Shown here one piece after another: positions 1 to 5,758 of a stretch of DNA of 20,373 nt. Every line of letters starts with the position of its first letter. The stretch's first letter is position 1. Below the pieces are notes generated by a model that saw nothing but the letters and a program-made list of their open reading frames with translations, ran no database searches and had not been told where the DNA came from. Origin of the DNA: an uncultured Selenomonadales bacterium (GTDB lineage Bacteria; Bacillota; Negativicutes; Selenomonadales; Selenomonadaceae); contig CALFJC010000167.1 in NCBI GenBank assembly GCA_937877655.1, positions 1-20,373 of the forward strand, in the 5' to 3' direction. The position numbers and the translations under genes were made by a program.

Positions 1-4
1 ATTT

Positions 5-931
5 TTAATCGAAGCCGAGATTTTTAAGATAATCGACGCTTTTTTTAACGTCGCGCAGGCTCGTTGCCACATTTCGCGGGTCGCGCTCCTGTTCAACCGT
101 GATATAGCCGTTGTAATTTATTTCTTCCGTCAAAACTTTGTAAATCGCGGGATAATCTAACATACCTTCGCCAATCGGACACATTGATCCTTTTCCGCAA
201 CCTTCAAAAAATCTGATGTGTTCGTTCAAAACTTCGTTGTAAACTTTTTCGTTGATGTCTTTGAAATGAACGTAATCGATGCGGTCGGCGTATTTTCTGA
301 GCCATTCGACAGGATCCATTTGCGAATATCTCAAATGTCCCGTGTCCAAACACAAGCCCGCGACTTCGGCGGGTATATCCGCCATGATTTTGTCAATTTC
401 GTCCGCAAATTCGATATAGCCGCCCGCATGAGGATGAATTACCGCTCGGACATTCCATTTTTTCGCCTGCGCGGCTATGCCTTTAATGTGATTTACCATG
501 CGTTGCCAATCTTTTTCCGAAAGGCGCGGGGCTCTGTCGGGATGTCCCGCCGCAAAATCCCGCTCGTCGTGCCCCCAATCCATAACCGTTAAATAAGGAG
601 TCGGAAAACGCTGTCCTTCTTCGCGCTTGAGCGGCGGAAGTTTCGTGATTACCGCGCAGATGTCGTCTACTTGCTTTAAAACCGCCGAATAATTCTCTTC
701 CGCAAGCAAATCATCAAAAATTGTCCCCGCAACGATTGAAATTCCGTTCTTAGACAACTCCGCGCTGACAATGTCAATATCCAGCGGCAAAAATCCATAC
801 GGTCCGAGTTCAATCGCCGAAAAGCCCGCTTGTCCCGCCTCCGACAATACTTTTTTCCACGAAGGCAGATAAGGATTCTTCACGTCGTCAACGCCCCAGC
901 AACACGGCGCGCCAGTTATGTGTATCGCCAT
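5..931 (-). CDS. IolE-like sugar phosphate isomerase/epimerase (AP endonuclease 2-type TIM barrel)
   Basis: This 308-residue protein resembles the xylose-isomerase-like TIM-barrel family that includes inosose dehydratase IolE and related sugar isomerases/epimerases. Visible family features are the opening GAPCCWGVDD, the early strand FSAIELGPYG, the metal-site segments VIHPHAGGYIE and LCLDTGHLRYS, the YVHFKDI strand, and a late GEGMLDYP followed by YITVEQERD. These His/Asp/Glu positions match the divalent-metal ligands expected in the family. An upstream in-frame ATG at 964 exists, but it falls inside the predicted promoter. The ATG at 931 is preceded by AAAGGAG eight bases upstream, so I chose it. 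The exact substrate cannot be read from sequence; inositol or another polyol catabolite is an inference. No inositol operon partners lie beside it in this window. An AraC regulator sits 3.8 kb away on the same strand. Confidence 0.85.
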   Translation of the reverse strand: MAIHITGAPCCWGVDDVKNPYLPSWKKVLSEAGQAGFSAIELGPYGFLPLDIDIVSAELSKNGISIVAGTIFDDLLAEENYSAVLKQVDDICAVITKLPPLKREEGQRFPTPYLTVMDWGHDERDFAAGHPDRAPRLSEKDWQRMVNHIKGIAAQAKKWNVRAVIHPHAGGYIEFADEIDKIMADIPAEVAGLCLDTGHLRYSQMDPVEWLRKYADRIDYVHFKDINEKVYNEVLNEHIRFFEGCGKGSMCPIGEGMLDYPAIYKVLTEEINYNGYITVEQERDPRNVATSLRDVKKSVDYLKNLGFD

Positions 932-962
932 TGCTTTCACTCCTTTTCTTTTGACTGTATAC

Positions 963-991
963 ATTATATTTTTCTGCCGACAATTTTTCTA
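963..991 (-). promoter_or_regulatory. Predicted sigma70-type promoter of the IolE-like gene
   Basis: On the minus strand there is a perfect TATAAT (963-968), a 17-base spacer and a TAGAAA -35 (4 of 6). It lies about 32 bases upstream of the chosen start at 931 and supports that start over the ATG at 964. Confidence 0.5.
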
Positions 992-1117
992 AAATATTTT
1001 GGTGTATTCGTTGGTAACTTTCGCCGCTTTTTATAAAATTCTTACACTCAAAACTATAAATTCTTGCAGAGCCGAACCAATCAATAAAAAATTCGTCCTC
1101 AATCACGAACAAACAAT

Positions 1118-1143
1118 AAAAAAATCCCCGCAAGGTTGCGGGG
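1118..1143 (-). terminator. Intrinsic terminator (minus-strand orientation)
   Basis: CCCCGCAA (1126-1133) and TTGCGGGG (1136-1143) form an almost loop-less GC-rich stem. Read on the minus strand it is followed by ATTTTTTTATT. It could end transcripts reading left from the restriction-modification gene or the antisense RNAs. The surrounding stretch 992-1117 holds no gene I can support. Confidence 0.6.
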
Positions 1144-1201
1144 GGAGCTGTTTTATTCATAAAAATCTCGGCGTGAGTCATGTTTTTGTCAATGCGCCGT
1201 G

Positions 1202-1230
1202 TTGAATCGATAATTTCTTTCTGATATAAT
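1202..1230 (+). promoter_or_regulatory. Strong promoter of small-peptide module A
   Basis: TTGAAT (1202-1207), a 17-base spacer and a perfect TATAAT (1225-1230). The expected transcription start near 1237 puts the sequence GATGC at the very 5' end of the RNA. The same promoter is repeated in copy B. Confidence 0.75.
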
Positions 1231-1236
1231 CGCGCC

Positions 1237-1286
1237 GATGCAAATTCCTCTCTTCCACAGCATCAATCTTACTTGAGAGGAGGTGA
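1237..1286 (+). promoter_or_regulatory. Structured leader that can hide the ribosome site, module A
   Basis: GATGC (1237-1241) can pair with GCATC (1260-1264). The loop between them contains CCTCTC (1247-1252), which is complementary to GAGAGG (1275-1280) in the Shine-Dalgarno stretch GAGAGGAGGTGA. The two helices can coexist as an H-type pseudoknot or compete. Either way translation of the downstream peptide could be gated by RNA folding, as is known for type I toxin mRNAs. Both helices are kept in copy B. The fold was judged by eye, without energy calculation. Confidence 0.6.
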
Positions 1287-1291
1287 GTATA

Positions 1292-1375
1292 ATGGCATGC
1301 TTATTTGCCTCGCTTGTCATCGGTGTGATTTCCGGTATCATCGGGAATTATATCTACGACAAGTACATTAAGTAA
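1292..1375 (+). CDS. 27-residue membrane peptide, putative type I toxin (module A)
   Basis: The peptide begins MACLFASLVIGVISG and ends YIYDKYIK, followed by two TAA codons in a row. It is one hydrophobic helix with a charged, basic C-terminus. That layout, with the VIGVISGII core, is reminiscent of Fst/Ldr-type type I toxins that insert into the inner membrane. A very strong ribosome site, GAGAGGAGGTGA, ends five bases before the ATG. The gene sits in a module with its own promoter, a structured leader and a converging antisense promoter. Family assignment rests on layout and a short hydrophobic match, not on a database hit. Alternatives are a small membrane regulator or a bacteriocin-like peptide. 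Confidence 0.7.
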   Translation: MACLFASLVIGVISGIIGNYIYDKYIK

Positions 1376-1390
1376 TAAGCTCGAATCCTG

Positions 1391-1428
1391 TTGCCCCAGA
1401 CAATCGATCTCATCAATCGGTTAGGCAA
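1391..1428 (+). ncRNA. Conserved 3' UTR hairpin with compensatory changes, module A
   Basis: The outer stem is TTGCC (1391-1395) with GGCAA (1424-1428). The inner stem is AATCGAT (1402-1408) with ATCGGTT (1416-1422). In copy B the inner stem becomes AATCGGA with TCCGGTT, so two base pairs change on both sides (A-T to G-C, T-A to A-T). This covariation indicates a selected RNA fold in the toxin mRNA, in its antisense RNA, or in both. Confidence 0.65.
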
Positions 1429-1523
1429 AACGAAGCCCCGCACGGGTCATCACTCCGGCGGGGTTTTTCTTCGTTTGGTGATTATAACGACACGCTTCTT
1501 TGCCTCTTTTTGTCTAATGTCGC
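1426..1523 (-). ncRNA. Predicted antisense antitoxin RNA, module A
   Basis: The antisense promoter at 1530-1558 would start an RNA near 1523. It would run left and stop at the two-way terminator near 1426-1429, giving about 100 nt complementary to the 3' UTR of the peptide mRNA. Both ends are inferred from the promoter and terminator positions. A CATCAATC octamer occurs in the leader (1261-1268) and again in the 3' region (1411-1418), a possible second contact site, but copy B lacks it in the 3' region. Confidence 0.5.
1429..1475. terminator. Two-way intrinsic terminator, module A
   Basis: CCCCGC (1436-1441) pairs with GCGGGG (1458-1463). The outer arms AACGAAG and CTTCGTT pair around a TTTTT bulge. 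On the plus strand the GC stem is followed by TTTTTCTTCGTTT. On the minus strand it is followed by CTTCGTTTTGCC. A terminator shared by convergent RNAs is the arrangement described for the pAD1 par (fst) locus. Confidence 0.75.
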
Positions 1524-1529
1524 ACTAAA

Positions 1530-1558
1530 AATTTACCACACAATCAATTTTTTGTCAA
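1530..1558 (-). promoter_or_regulatory. Converging antisense promoter, module A
   Basis: On the minus strand: a perfect TTGACA (1553-1558), a 17-base spacer and TAAATT (1530-1535, 4 of 6). The same hexamers with the same spacing recur at the matching place in copy B. The -35 half also lies in the block that opens copy B. Confidence 0.6.
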
Positions 1559-1567
1559 TGCGCCGTA

Positions 1568-1596
1568 TTGAATCGATAATTTCTTTCTGATATAAT
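1568..1596 (+). promoter_or_regulatory. Strong promoter of small-peptide module B
   Basis: TTGAAT (1568-1573), a 17-base spacer and a perfect TATAAT (1591-1596), identical in hexamers and spacing to copy A. Confidence 0.75.
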
Positions 1597-1602
1597 CGCG
1601 CC

Positions 1603-1652
1603 GATGCAAATTCCTCTCTTACCAAGCATCAATCTTACTTGAGAGGAGGTGA
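1603..1652 (+). promoter_or_regulatory. Structured leader that can hide the ribosome site, module B
   Basis: GATGC (1603-1607) with GCATC (1626-1630), and loop CCTCTC (1613-1618) with GAGAGG (1641-1646) of the ribosome site. Both helices are kept although the loop segment 1621-1624 differs from copy A. Confidence 0.6.
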
Positions 1653-1657
1653 TATTC

Positions 1658-1750
1658 ATGCTGGAAAGCCTCTCGCAATTCAGCTGGGACGTTTTGGCGA
1701 TCGTGGTCGGCGGTCTTATCCTCGATTATGTTATCAACAAACGTCGTTAA
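1658..1750 (+). CDS. 30-residue membrane peptide, putative type I toxin (module B)
   Basis: The peptide starts MLESLSQFSWDVLAIVVGG and ends LDYVINKRR. It has a short amphipathic start, a single membrane helix (about residues 11-26) and a basic KRR tail. The pattern of hydrophobic core, Asp, then basic tail resembles Fst/Ldr-type toxins. The ribosome site GAGAGGAGGTGA ends five bases before the ATG. Its sequence is very different from the peptide of module A, although the flanking control DNA is nearly identical. This suggests the coding centre diverged or was replaced while the control logic was kept. It is too short for ordinary gene callers. Confidence 0.72.
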   Translation: MLESLSQFSWDVLAIVVGGLILDYVINKRR

Positions 1751-1771
1751 GCGGTATCAAACTCTAACTAG

Positions 1772-1809
1772 TTGCCCAAGACAATCGGACTGGTCATCCG
1801 GTTAGGCAA
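1772..1809 (+). ncRNA. Conserved 3' UTR hairpin with compensatory changes, module B
   Basis: Outer stem TTGCC (1772-1776) with GGCAA (1805-1809); inner stem AATCGGA (1783-1789) with TCCGGTT (1797-1803). Compared with copy A, two inner pairs differ on both strands and pairing is preserved. Confidence 0.65.
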
Positions 1810-1914
1810 AACGAAGCCCCCGTCGGTTAGTCACTCCGGCGGGGGTTCTTCGTTCGGTGATACTTATGCCGGAACTGCAAGCCTCTCATTCTGCAGTTGT
1901 TACCTTAAATCAAC
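1806..1914 (-). ncRNA. Predicted antisense antitoxin RNA, module B
   Basis: This is expected from the antisense promoter at 1921-1949 (start near 1914) and the terminator at 1810-1854, about 105-110 nt. Ends are inferred. Its first 60 bases are not conserved with copy A. The hairpin and terminator part is conserved. Confidence 0.45.
1810..1854. terminator. Two-way intrinsic terminator, module B
   Basis: CCCCCG (1817-1822) pairs with CGGGGG (1840-1845). The outer arms AACGAAG and CTTCGTT are kept with a TT bulge. The plus-strand U tract (TTCTTCGTT) is weaker than in copy A. The minus-strand side is again CTTCGTTTTGCC. Confidence 0.65.
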
Positions 1915-1920
1915 GCCGTC

Positions 1921-1949
1921 AATTTATCACACAATCAATTTTTTGTCAA
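1921..1949 (-). promoter_or_regulatory. Converging antisense promoter, module B, overlapping the restriction-modification gene end
   Basis: On the minus strand: TTGACA (1944-1949), 17 bases, TAAATT (1921-1926). The -35 hexamer encodes the Leu-Thr codons near the C-terminus of the restriction-modification protein, whose stop codon is at 1935-1937. So the gene end and the antisense promoter share bases. Confidence 0.55.
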
Positions 1950-4685
1950 TGACTCGTAGCGTTTGAACAATTCGGCGATAATGGCGGGCTCATCCTCCAA
2001 AATTTCTTCAAAGCCGTAAGCTTTTGCGACTGCAAGGTCGTTTTTCCTGTGCGCGGCGCGTAAATCTCGCGGCATCGTCAATTCATCATACAAATCTGCC
2101 AATGTTGCGTCGGGATATCTCTTCCGAACGTTCAAAATCTCCTGCGCCGTCGCCTCAATCGATTTTTTCTGCGCGGAAGAAATTTTCAGCCAAGGAAAAT
2201 TGTAATAAACCGAAGGCGAATAGCGATAACTCATTCCCAATCGCCCCGCGACAACTCGCATCCATGCCATATGTATTGAACTCGTCAACATTCCGAAAAG
2301 ATAAAGCGTCGCGTCGCAAGTTATGTAAATCATTTCGTTGGCAATTACATTCGGTGATAAAAATCCGATTGGAATATATTTTCGATTCTCGCCGCTCACT
2401 CTTGGCACGGCTAAAAAATCTGTTTTAGGTTGTCGAATCTGCGTAAAAAGCGCGGGAGTCTCTGCGGCGCGTCTTACGGAAGCAGTTTTGCTTGTCAAAC
2501 GAAATTCGCGAACTTTTTCAAGGCGTTTCATCACGAGCGGCATTTTTCTAAGTTCATTCGGCGTACAATCGACGAGATAAAGACAATAACGCAGCTTGCC
2601 ATTGATAAATTCTTCGCCGCCGACATATTGAAAGATATATTTCGCGGCAAGAGGATTTTTTATAACAAGTTCGTCGCGTTCGGCAGGTTTTAAAATTAAA
2701 CTTGGAGCATCGGGACGACTGCCTTGCGTCATTTTCGGAAAACCTTTCGGCGGGTTGCCGCGATTCTCAATAAAAATGTTCGGCGCGTCGATAAGGTAAC
2801 CGTTGATGTTCTGCGCGACTTTGAAAGTTTTTCCGCTGAAAATTTTTTTAATCGGGGCATGAAACTTCGCGAAGCCGATAATAATACAAGTGACAGCGGC
2901 AATATCGGAGCTTTCGCTCGTCCATTTGAAAGGTTGACGGACAAAATTAATCACGATGCCCTTTCCGAAAAGATATTCCCACATAACGCGGACGCTTTCG
3001 CCTTGACAAATAGAATTAGTCGAAACAAAGGCGCAAGAAATCTTTTCGTCGATAAAATCTGCGGCTTTTTTGTACCAAGCGGCGACATAATCAAGCTTGC
3101 CATGCTTTTTGTAGTCGGAAAAAACCAATTTCATGTCATCAATCTGCGCGGCTGTTCTCCATTGATGTCCGACAAAAGGCGGGTTTCCGATTATGTATAA
3201 GGGAGATGGGAAAAGGGAGACGGGAGAAGGATTTTTTTCTTTTCCCATTTCCCTTTTCCCGTTTCCCTTGAAAATCGACTTCCAGTCGATTTTCAGCGAA
3301 TTGCCTTCGACGATGTTTGAATAGGATTTTAGCGGCAAAAAGTTCAAATCGCGGTGAATAATCTGTTGAGTTTCTTGAATCATCTGCAATTCCGCTATCC
3401 AAAGCGCGGTTTGTGCGACAGCAACCGCAAAATCATTTATTTCAATGCCGTAAAAATTTTTTATGGAGACTTTTATTGGATTGACGAGCTCTCCAAGCGT
3501 AATTTGACTGCCTAAAAGTTCTTTCAGCAGATCATTTTCCAAACGGCGGAGCGAAAGATAACTTTCCGTCAAAAAATTTCCACTTCCGCAAGCAGGATCG
3601 AAAATTTTTATCGCGGCAAGCTTCTCATGAAAGGCGAGGAGCTTTTTTTTGTTTTTAATCGCCGAAAATTCTTCTTTCAAGTCGTCAAGGAACAGCGGAT
3701 CAATCGCCTTGTGAATATTTTCAATGGAAGTGTAATGCATGCCGCCCGAACGGCGAGTTTCCGGATTCAAAGTGCTCTCAAAAACTGCGCCAAAGATTGT
3801 CGGAGAAATTCCAGACCAATTAAAGCCGCTGCTCGCCTCTTCCAACAACAATTCTTTAATTTCGGGCGTGAAATTCGGAATTTCAATCGATTCTTCAAAC
3901 AAACCGCCGTTCACATAGGGAAATTTTTTCAAAGTGTCGTCCAAATACGGGTCGCGAAGTTCAATCGGCGTGTTGAGAGTTTGAAATAAATCGATTAAGG
4001 CGCGACGAACATTTTTTTCTTCAGAAAGATAATCGCGGAAGATTTTATGCTTGCCGAAAATTCCTGAAGACTCCGCATAAAGGCAGAAAACCAATCGGAC
4101 GCAGAGTTTATTCAAGCTGGCGAGTGATTCCGGCGAATTCGGATTGATATATTGCTTAAAAAGTTCGTCATAAATCTTTGCAACGATATTTCCCGCCTGC
4201 AAACTCAATTCAAGTTCCATGCGAAGCTTATTTCTTGTCGGATCAATCAAAAAATCGAGCAGATGATACTTCGCTGGCAATTCTTCCAAAAGAATTTTAA
4301 TCGGCGGCTCCAAAGTTTCCATATCATAAATTAAAAACTGTTTGAAGTTGCAAGTAATGATTTTTTTTGGGTGCATAGACAGCGGGAGCCCCGAAATGTA
4401 CCTTCTTGCCTGTTCAAAGGGCGTTAATTTGGTTCCGTCTGCCTGCGTGATAGATTTTTCGAGGTCGACACCGAAATTTTTTTGTTCGACGATGACTTTT
4501 GAGTCGGGAAAGTAAGCGTCGATGAAATTTTTATGCTTAAGCTTAACGGGAACCTCAAATTGGATAAAATTTTCGGGCTTCTCGACGCTGAACACGTCAC
4601 GGACGAGCGTCAGCCAAAATTTTTGGTAATTGGCTCGCTCTCCGACGCCTTCGCGCCATTGTTCGACGAAACTTTTTACTTTCAT
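1935..4685 (-). CDS. Single-chain restriction-modification enzyme, MmeI-like (Type IIG/IIL), N6-adenine methyltransferase
   Basis: This 916-residue protein has the layout of MmeI/YeeA-type enzymes, which combine endonuclease, adenine methyltransferase and target recognition in one chain. The N-terminus shows a PD-(D/E)XK-like site: FIDAYFPDSK with E67-x-K69 in VEQKN. Motif I is FDPACGSGNFL (about 362-372). Motif IV is NPPF (501-504), the adenine-N6 type. The C-terminal half has a YRYSPSVYYNFPWLKIS segment typical of the recognition and tail region. The length agrees with MmeI (919 residues). Its ribosome site, GGAGGGAG, lies just before the ATG. It sits 48 bases downstream of the AraC gene on the same strand, with a TATAAT between them. 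Oddity: residues about 473-495 are encoded by a purine-rich palindrome inserted just before motif IV. The recognition sequence cannot be predicted here. Confidence 0.88.
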   Translation of the reverse strand: MKVKSFVEQWREGVGERANYQKFWLTLVRDVFSVEKPENFIQFEVPVKLKHKNFIDAYFPDSKVIVEQKNFGVDLEKSITQADGTKLTPFEQARRYISGLPLSMHPKKIITCNFKQFLIYDMETLEPPIKILLEELPAKYHLLDFLIDPTRNKLRMELELSLQAGNIVAKIYDELFKQYINPNSPESLASLNKLCVRLVFCLYAESSGIFGKHKIFRDYLSEEKNVRRALIDLFQTLNTPIELRDPYLDDTLKKFPYVNGGLFEESIEIPNFTPEIKELLLEEASSGFNWSGISPTIFGAVFESTLNPETRRSGGMHYTSIENIHKAIDPLFLDDLKEEFSAIKNKKKLLAFHEKLAAIKIFDPACGSGNFLTESYLSLRRLENDLLKELLGSQITLGELVNPIKVSIKNFYGIEINDFAVAVAQTALWIAELQMIQETQQIIHRDLNFLPLKSYSNIVEGNSLKIDWKSIFKGNGKREMGKEKNPSPVSLFPSPLYIIGNPPFVGHQWRTAAQIDDMKLVFSDYKKHGKLDYVAAWYKKAADFIDEKISCAFVSTNSICQGESVRVMWEYLFGKGIVINFVRQPFKWTSESSDIAAVTCIIIGFAKFHAPIKKIFSGKTFKVAQNINGYLIDAPNIFIENRGNPPKGFPKMTQGSRPDAPSLILKPAERDELVIKNPLAAKYIFQYVGGEEFINGKLRYCLYLVDCTPNELRKMPLVMKRLEKVREFRLTSKTASVRRAAETPALFTQIRQPKTDFLAVPRVSGENRKYIPIGFLSPNVIANEMIYITCDATLYLFGMLTSSIHMAWMRVVAGRLGMSYRYSPSVYYNFPWLKISSAQKKSIEATAQEILNVRKRYPDATLADLYDELTMPRDLRAAHRKNDLAVAKAYGFEEILEDEPAIIAELFKRYESLTKN
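3201..3267. repeat. Purine-rich imperfect palindrome inserted in frame in the restriction-modification gene
   Basis: The arms are 3201-3228 and 3240-3267, matching 23 of 28 positions when one is reverse-complemented. All five mismatches are transitions. The arms are built from GGGAGATGGG and GGGAAAAGGG-like words. The gene-sense product is a low-complexity stretch (KREMGKEKNPSPV and so on) between KSIFKG and YIIGNPPF. It looks like a mobile palindromic (REP/MITE-like) element accepted in a surface loop. Confidence 0.7.
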
Positions 4686-4707
4686 AAAAAAATCTCCCTC
4701 CGCGCTG

Positions 4708-4736
4708 ATTATAGCATAAGGAAGGAGAAAATTTCA
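4708..4736 (-). promoter_or_regulatory. Predicted promoter of the restriction-modification gene
   Basis: A perfect TATAAT on the minus strand (4708-4713). The -35 at 17 bases (4731-4736, TGAAAT) is poor and overlaps the AraC stop codon. Expression may be partly by read-through from the AraC gene. Confidence 0.4.
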
Positions 4737-5579
4737 CTTCGTCCATTTCTTGCGATATTCTTTAGGCGTCATGTTCATAAATTCCTTGAAGACGTTTTGA
4801 AAATAATTGGAGTTATTGTAGCCAACGCTCATGGCGATTCGGGTTATCGTCATATCGGTATTGATTAAAAGATTCTGCGCCTCGCCCATTCGCCGCAAAA
4901 TTACATATTTCATCGGCGAAATTCCAATTTCCGCCTTGAAAACCTTCGACAGATTGTAAACATTGGTATAAACCGCACCGGCAATGTCTTCGAGTTTAAT
5001 TTGTTCGGTGTAATGGGCGTCGATGAAATCTTTTGCACGAGAACTGATTGTCGGAATTTTTTCTCTGCGCGGCAAGCCGTGAGTTTTAAGCATGGAGCAA
5101 ATTTTTGTAACCAGAGCGAGCGCGAGATAATTTGCGGTCTCGGCGCAGTTCGGACGATAACTTTCGCGCTCAATCGCCTTGAAAATGCTCAATATCTCGT
5201 CGAAATACTCTTTGCTCGGCAAAATCGGCGAAAATTCTTCGGGCAAAATCTTATTCACGGGCAAATTATCGAGTTTCAAGCTGCTTAGGGCGACGCAATA
5301 GGTTGAAAGGTTATTTCCCGACCCGCCGAACTCGTCATGAACGGAGCCGCTGTTGTAAAGAATTAAATCGCCTGTTTTGGCAGTATAACGTTCGCCGTCG
5401 ATAATGTAAATGCCCGCGCCGCCGTAAATCAAAAGAATTTCGATAAGATTTTTATGTTCGTGCATACTGCGCGGCATTGTCGAGGAATCGGAACCGACAT
5501 TGCAAATATATTCGAGGCGCGGCGTGTAACCTCTGCCGAAAACCGTCCGATAATTTCGCTCGACAAAGTATTGAAGCAT
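4734..5579 (-). CDS. AraC-family transcriptional regulator with cupin sensor domain
   Basis: The 281-residue regulator has an N-terminal cupin-type sensing domain, seen in MHEHKNLIEILLIYGG, YTAKTGDLILYNSGSVHDE and the surrounding beta-rich stretch. The C-terminal 100 residues hold the two helix-turn-helix units of the AraC family: IKLEDIAGAVYTNVYNLSKVFK, then ITRIAMSVGYNNSNYFQNVFK and the closing signature TPKEYRKKW. Family members bind DNA and usually switch sugar or surface-polysaccharide genes when a small molecule enters the cupin. The start at 5579 has GAGGCG seven bases upstream. The target is unknown. The IolE-like gene further downstream on the same strand is a reasonable guess, since such pairs are common, but the restriction-modification gene and the small-peptide modules lie between them. 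Confidence 0.93.
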   Translation of the reverse strand: MLQYFVERNYRTVFGRGYTPRLEYICNVGSDSSTMPRSMHEHKNLIEILLIYGGAGIYIIDGERYTAKTGDLILYNSGSVHDEFGGSGNNLSTYCVALSSLKLDNLPVNKILPEEFSPILPSKEYFDEILSIFKAIERESYRPNCAETANYLALALVTKICSMLKTHGLPRREKIPTISSRAKDFIDAHYTEQIKLEDIAGAVYTNVYNLSKVFKAEIGISPMKYVILRRMGEAQNLLINTDMTITRIAMSVGYNNSNYFQNVFKEFMNMTPKEYRKKWTK

Positions 5580-5617
5580 ATTTATCGCCTCTTATACACT
5601 TTAAAATTCTTTCTGCC

Positions 5618-5646
5618 ATTATACAATTTCTTTTGGAGAATGTCCT
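5618..5646 (-). promoter_or_regulatory. Predicted promoter of the AraC-family gene
   Basis: On the minus strand: AGGACA (5641-5646, 4 of 6), a 17-base spacer and a perfect TATAAT (5618-5623). The leader is about 32 bases. Confidence 0.5.
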
Positions 5647-5711
5647 ATAAAATTTTTGTGCTTTTGTGAGTAAGAATTGAATTTCCTTCAAACAAAACTA
5701 TAAATTTTTGC

Positions 5712-5737
5712 AAAAAAACAAGCCGAGTTGTCGGCTT
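5712..5737 (-). terminator. Intrinsic terminator downstream of lysS
   Basis: AAGCCGA (5720-5726), loop GTTG, TCGGCTT (5731-5737). On the minus strand it is followed by GTTTTTTTGC. It lies 22 bases past the lysS stop. Confidence 0.8.
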
Positions 5738-5758
5738 AAGAAAAATTTTCGTGAAAAA

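Larger units (their letters stand above)
1183..1287 (+). repeat. Direct repeat, copy A: promoter plus leader of the small-peptide module
   Basis: These 105 bases match 1549-1653 with only 4 differences by eye, at an offset of 366 bases. They cover the promoter, the untranslated leader and the ribosome site. Three of the four differences cluster in one short segment (1255-1258) of the leader loop. Identity drops sharply at the peptide start codon. Confidence 0.9.
1549..1653 (+). repeat. Direct repeat, copy B: promoter plus leader of the small-peptide module
   Basis: This matches 1183-1287 at 101 of 105 positions by eye. With the similar 3' parts, the two copies make a tandem duplication with a unit of roughly 370-390 bases. 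The peptide-coding centres are unrelated at the base level. Confidence 0.9.

Noticed and set aside
888..1181. 97-codon minus-strand open frame upstream of the IolE-like gene
   Set aside because: It contains the predicted promoter and overlaps the coding start of the IolE-like gene in another frame. It has no good ribosome site and also covers the terminator at 1118-1143.
1481..1486. A second antisense TATAAT just right of the module A terminator
   Set aside because: There is no acceptable -35 at 16-18 bases, it is not kept in copy B, and a start there would give almost no RNA before the terminator.
1183..1949. Insertion sequence or integron origin for the tandem repeats
   Set aside because: No transposase, no terminal inverted repeats and no target duplication were seen. 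A simple tandem duplication fits better.
1772..1966. 64-codon plus-strand open frame over the module B hairpin and terminator
   Set aside because: It runs through conserved RNA structures and has no ribosome site. Copy A does not keep the frame.
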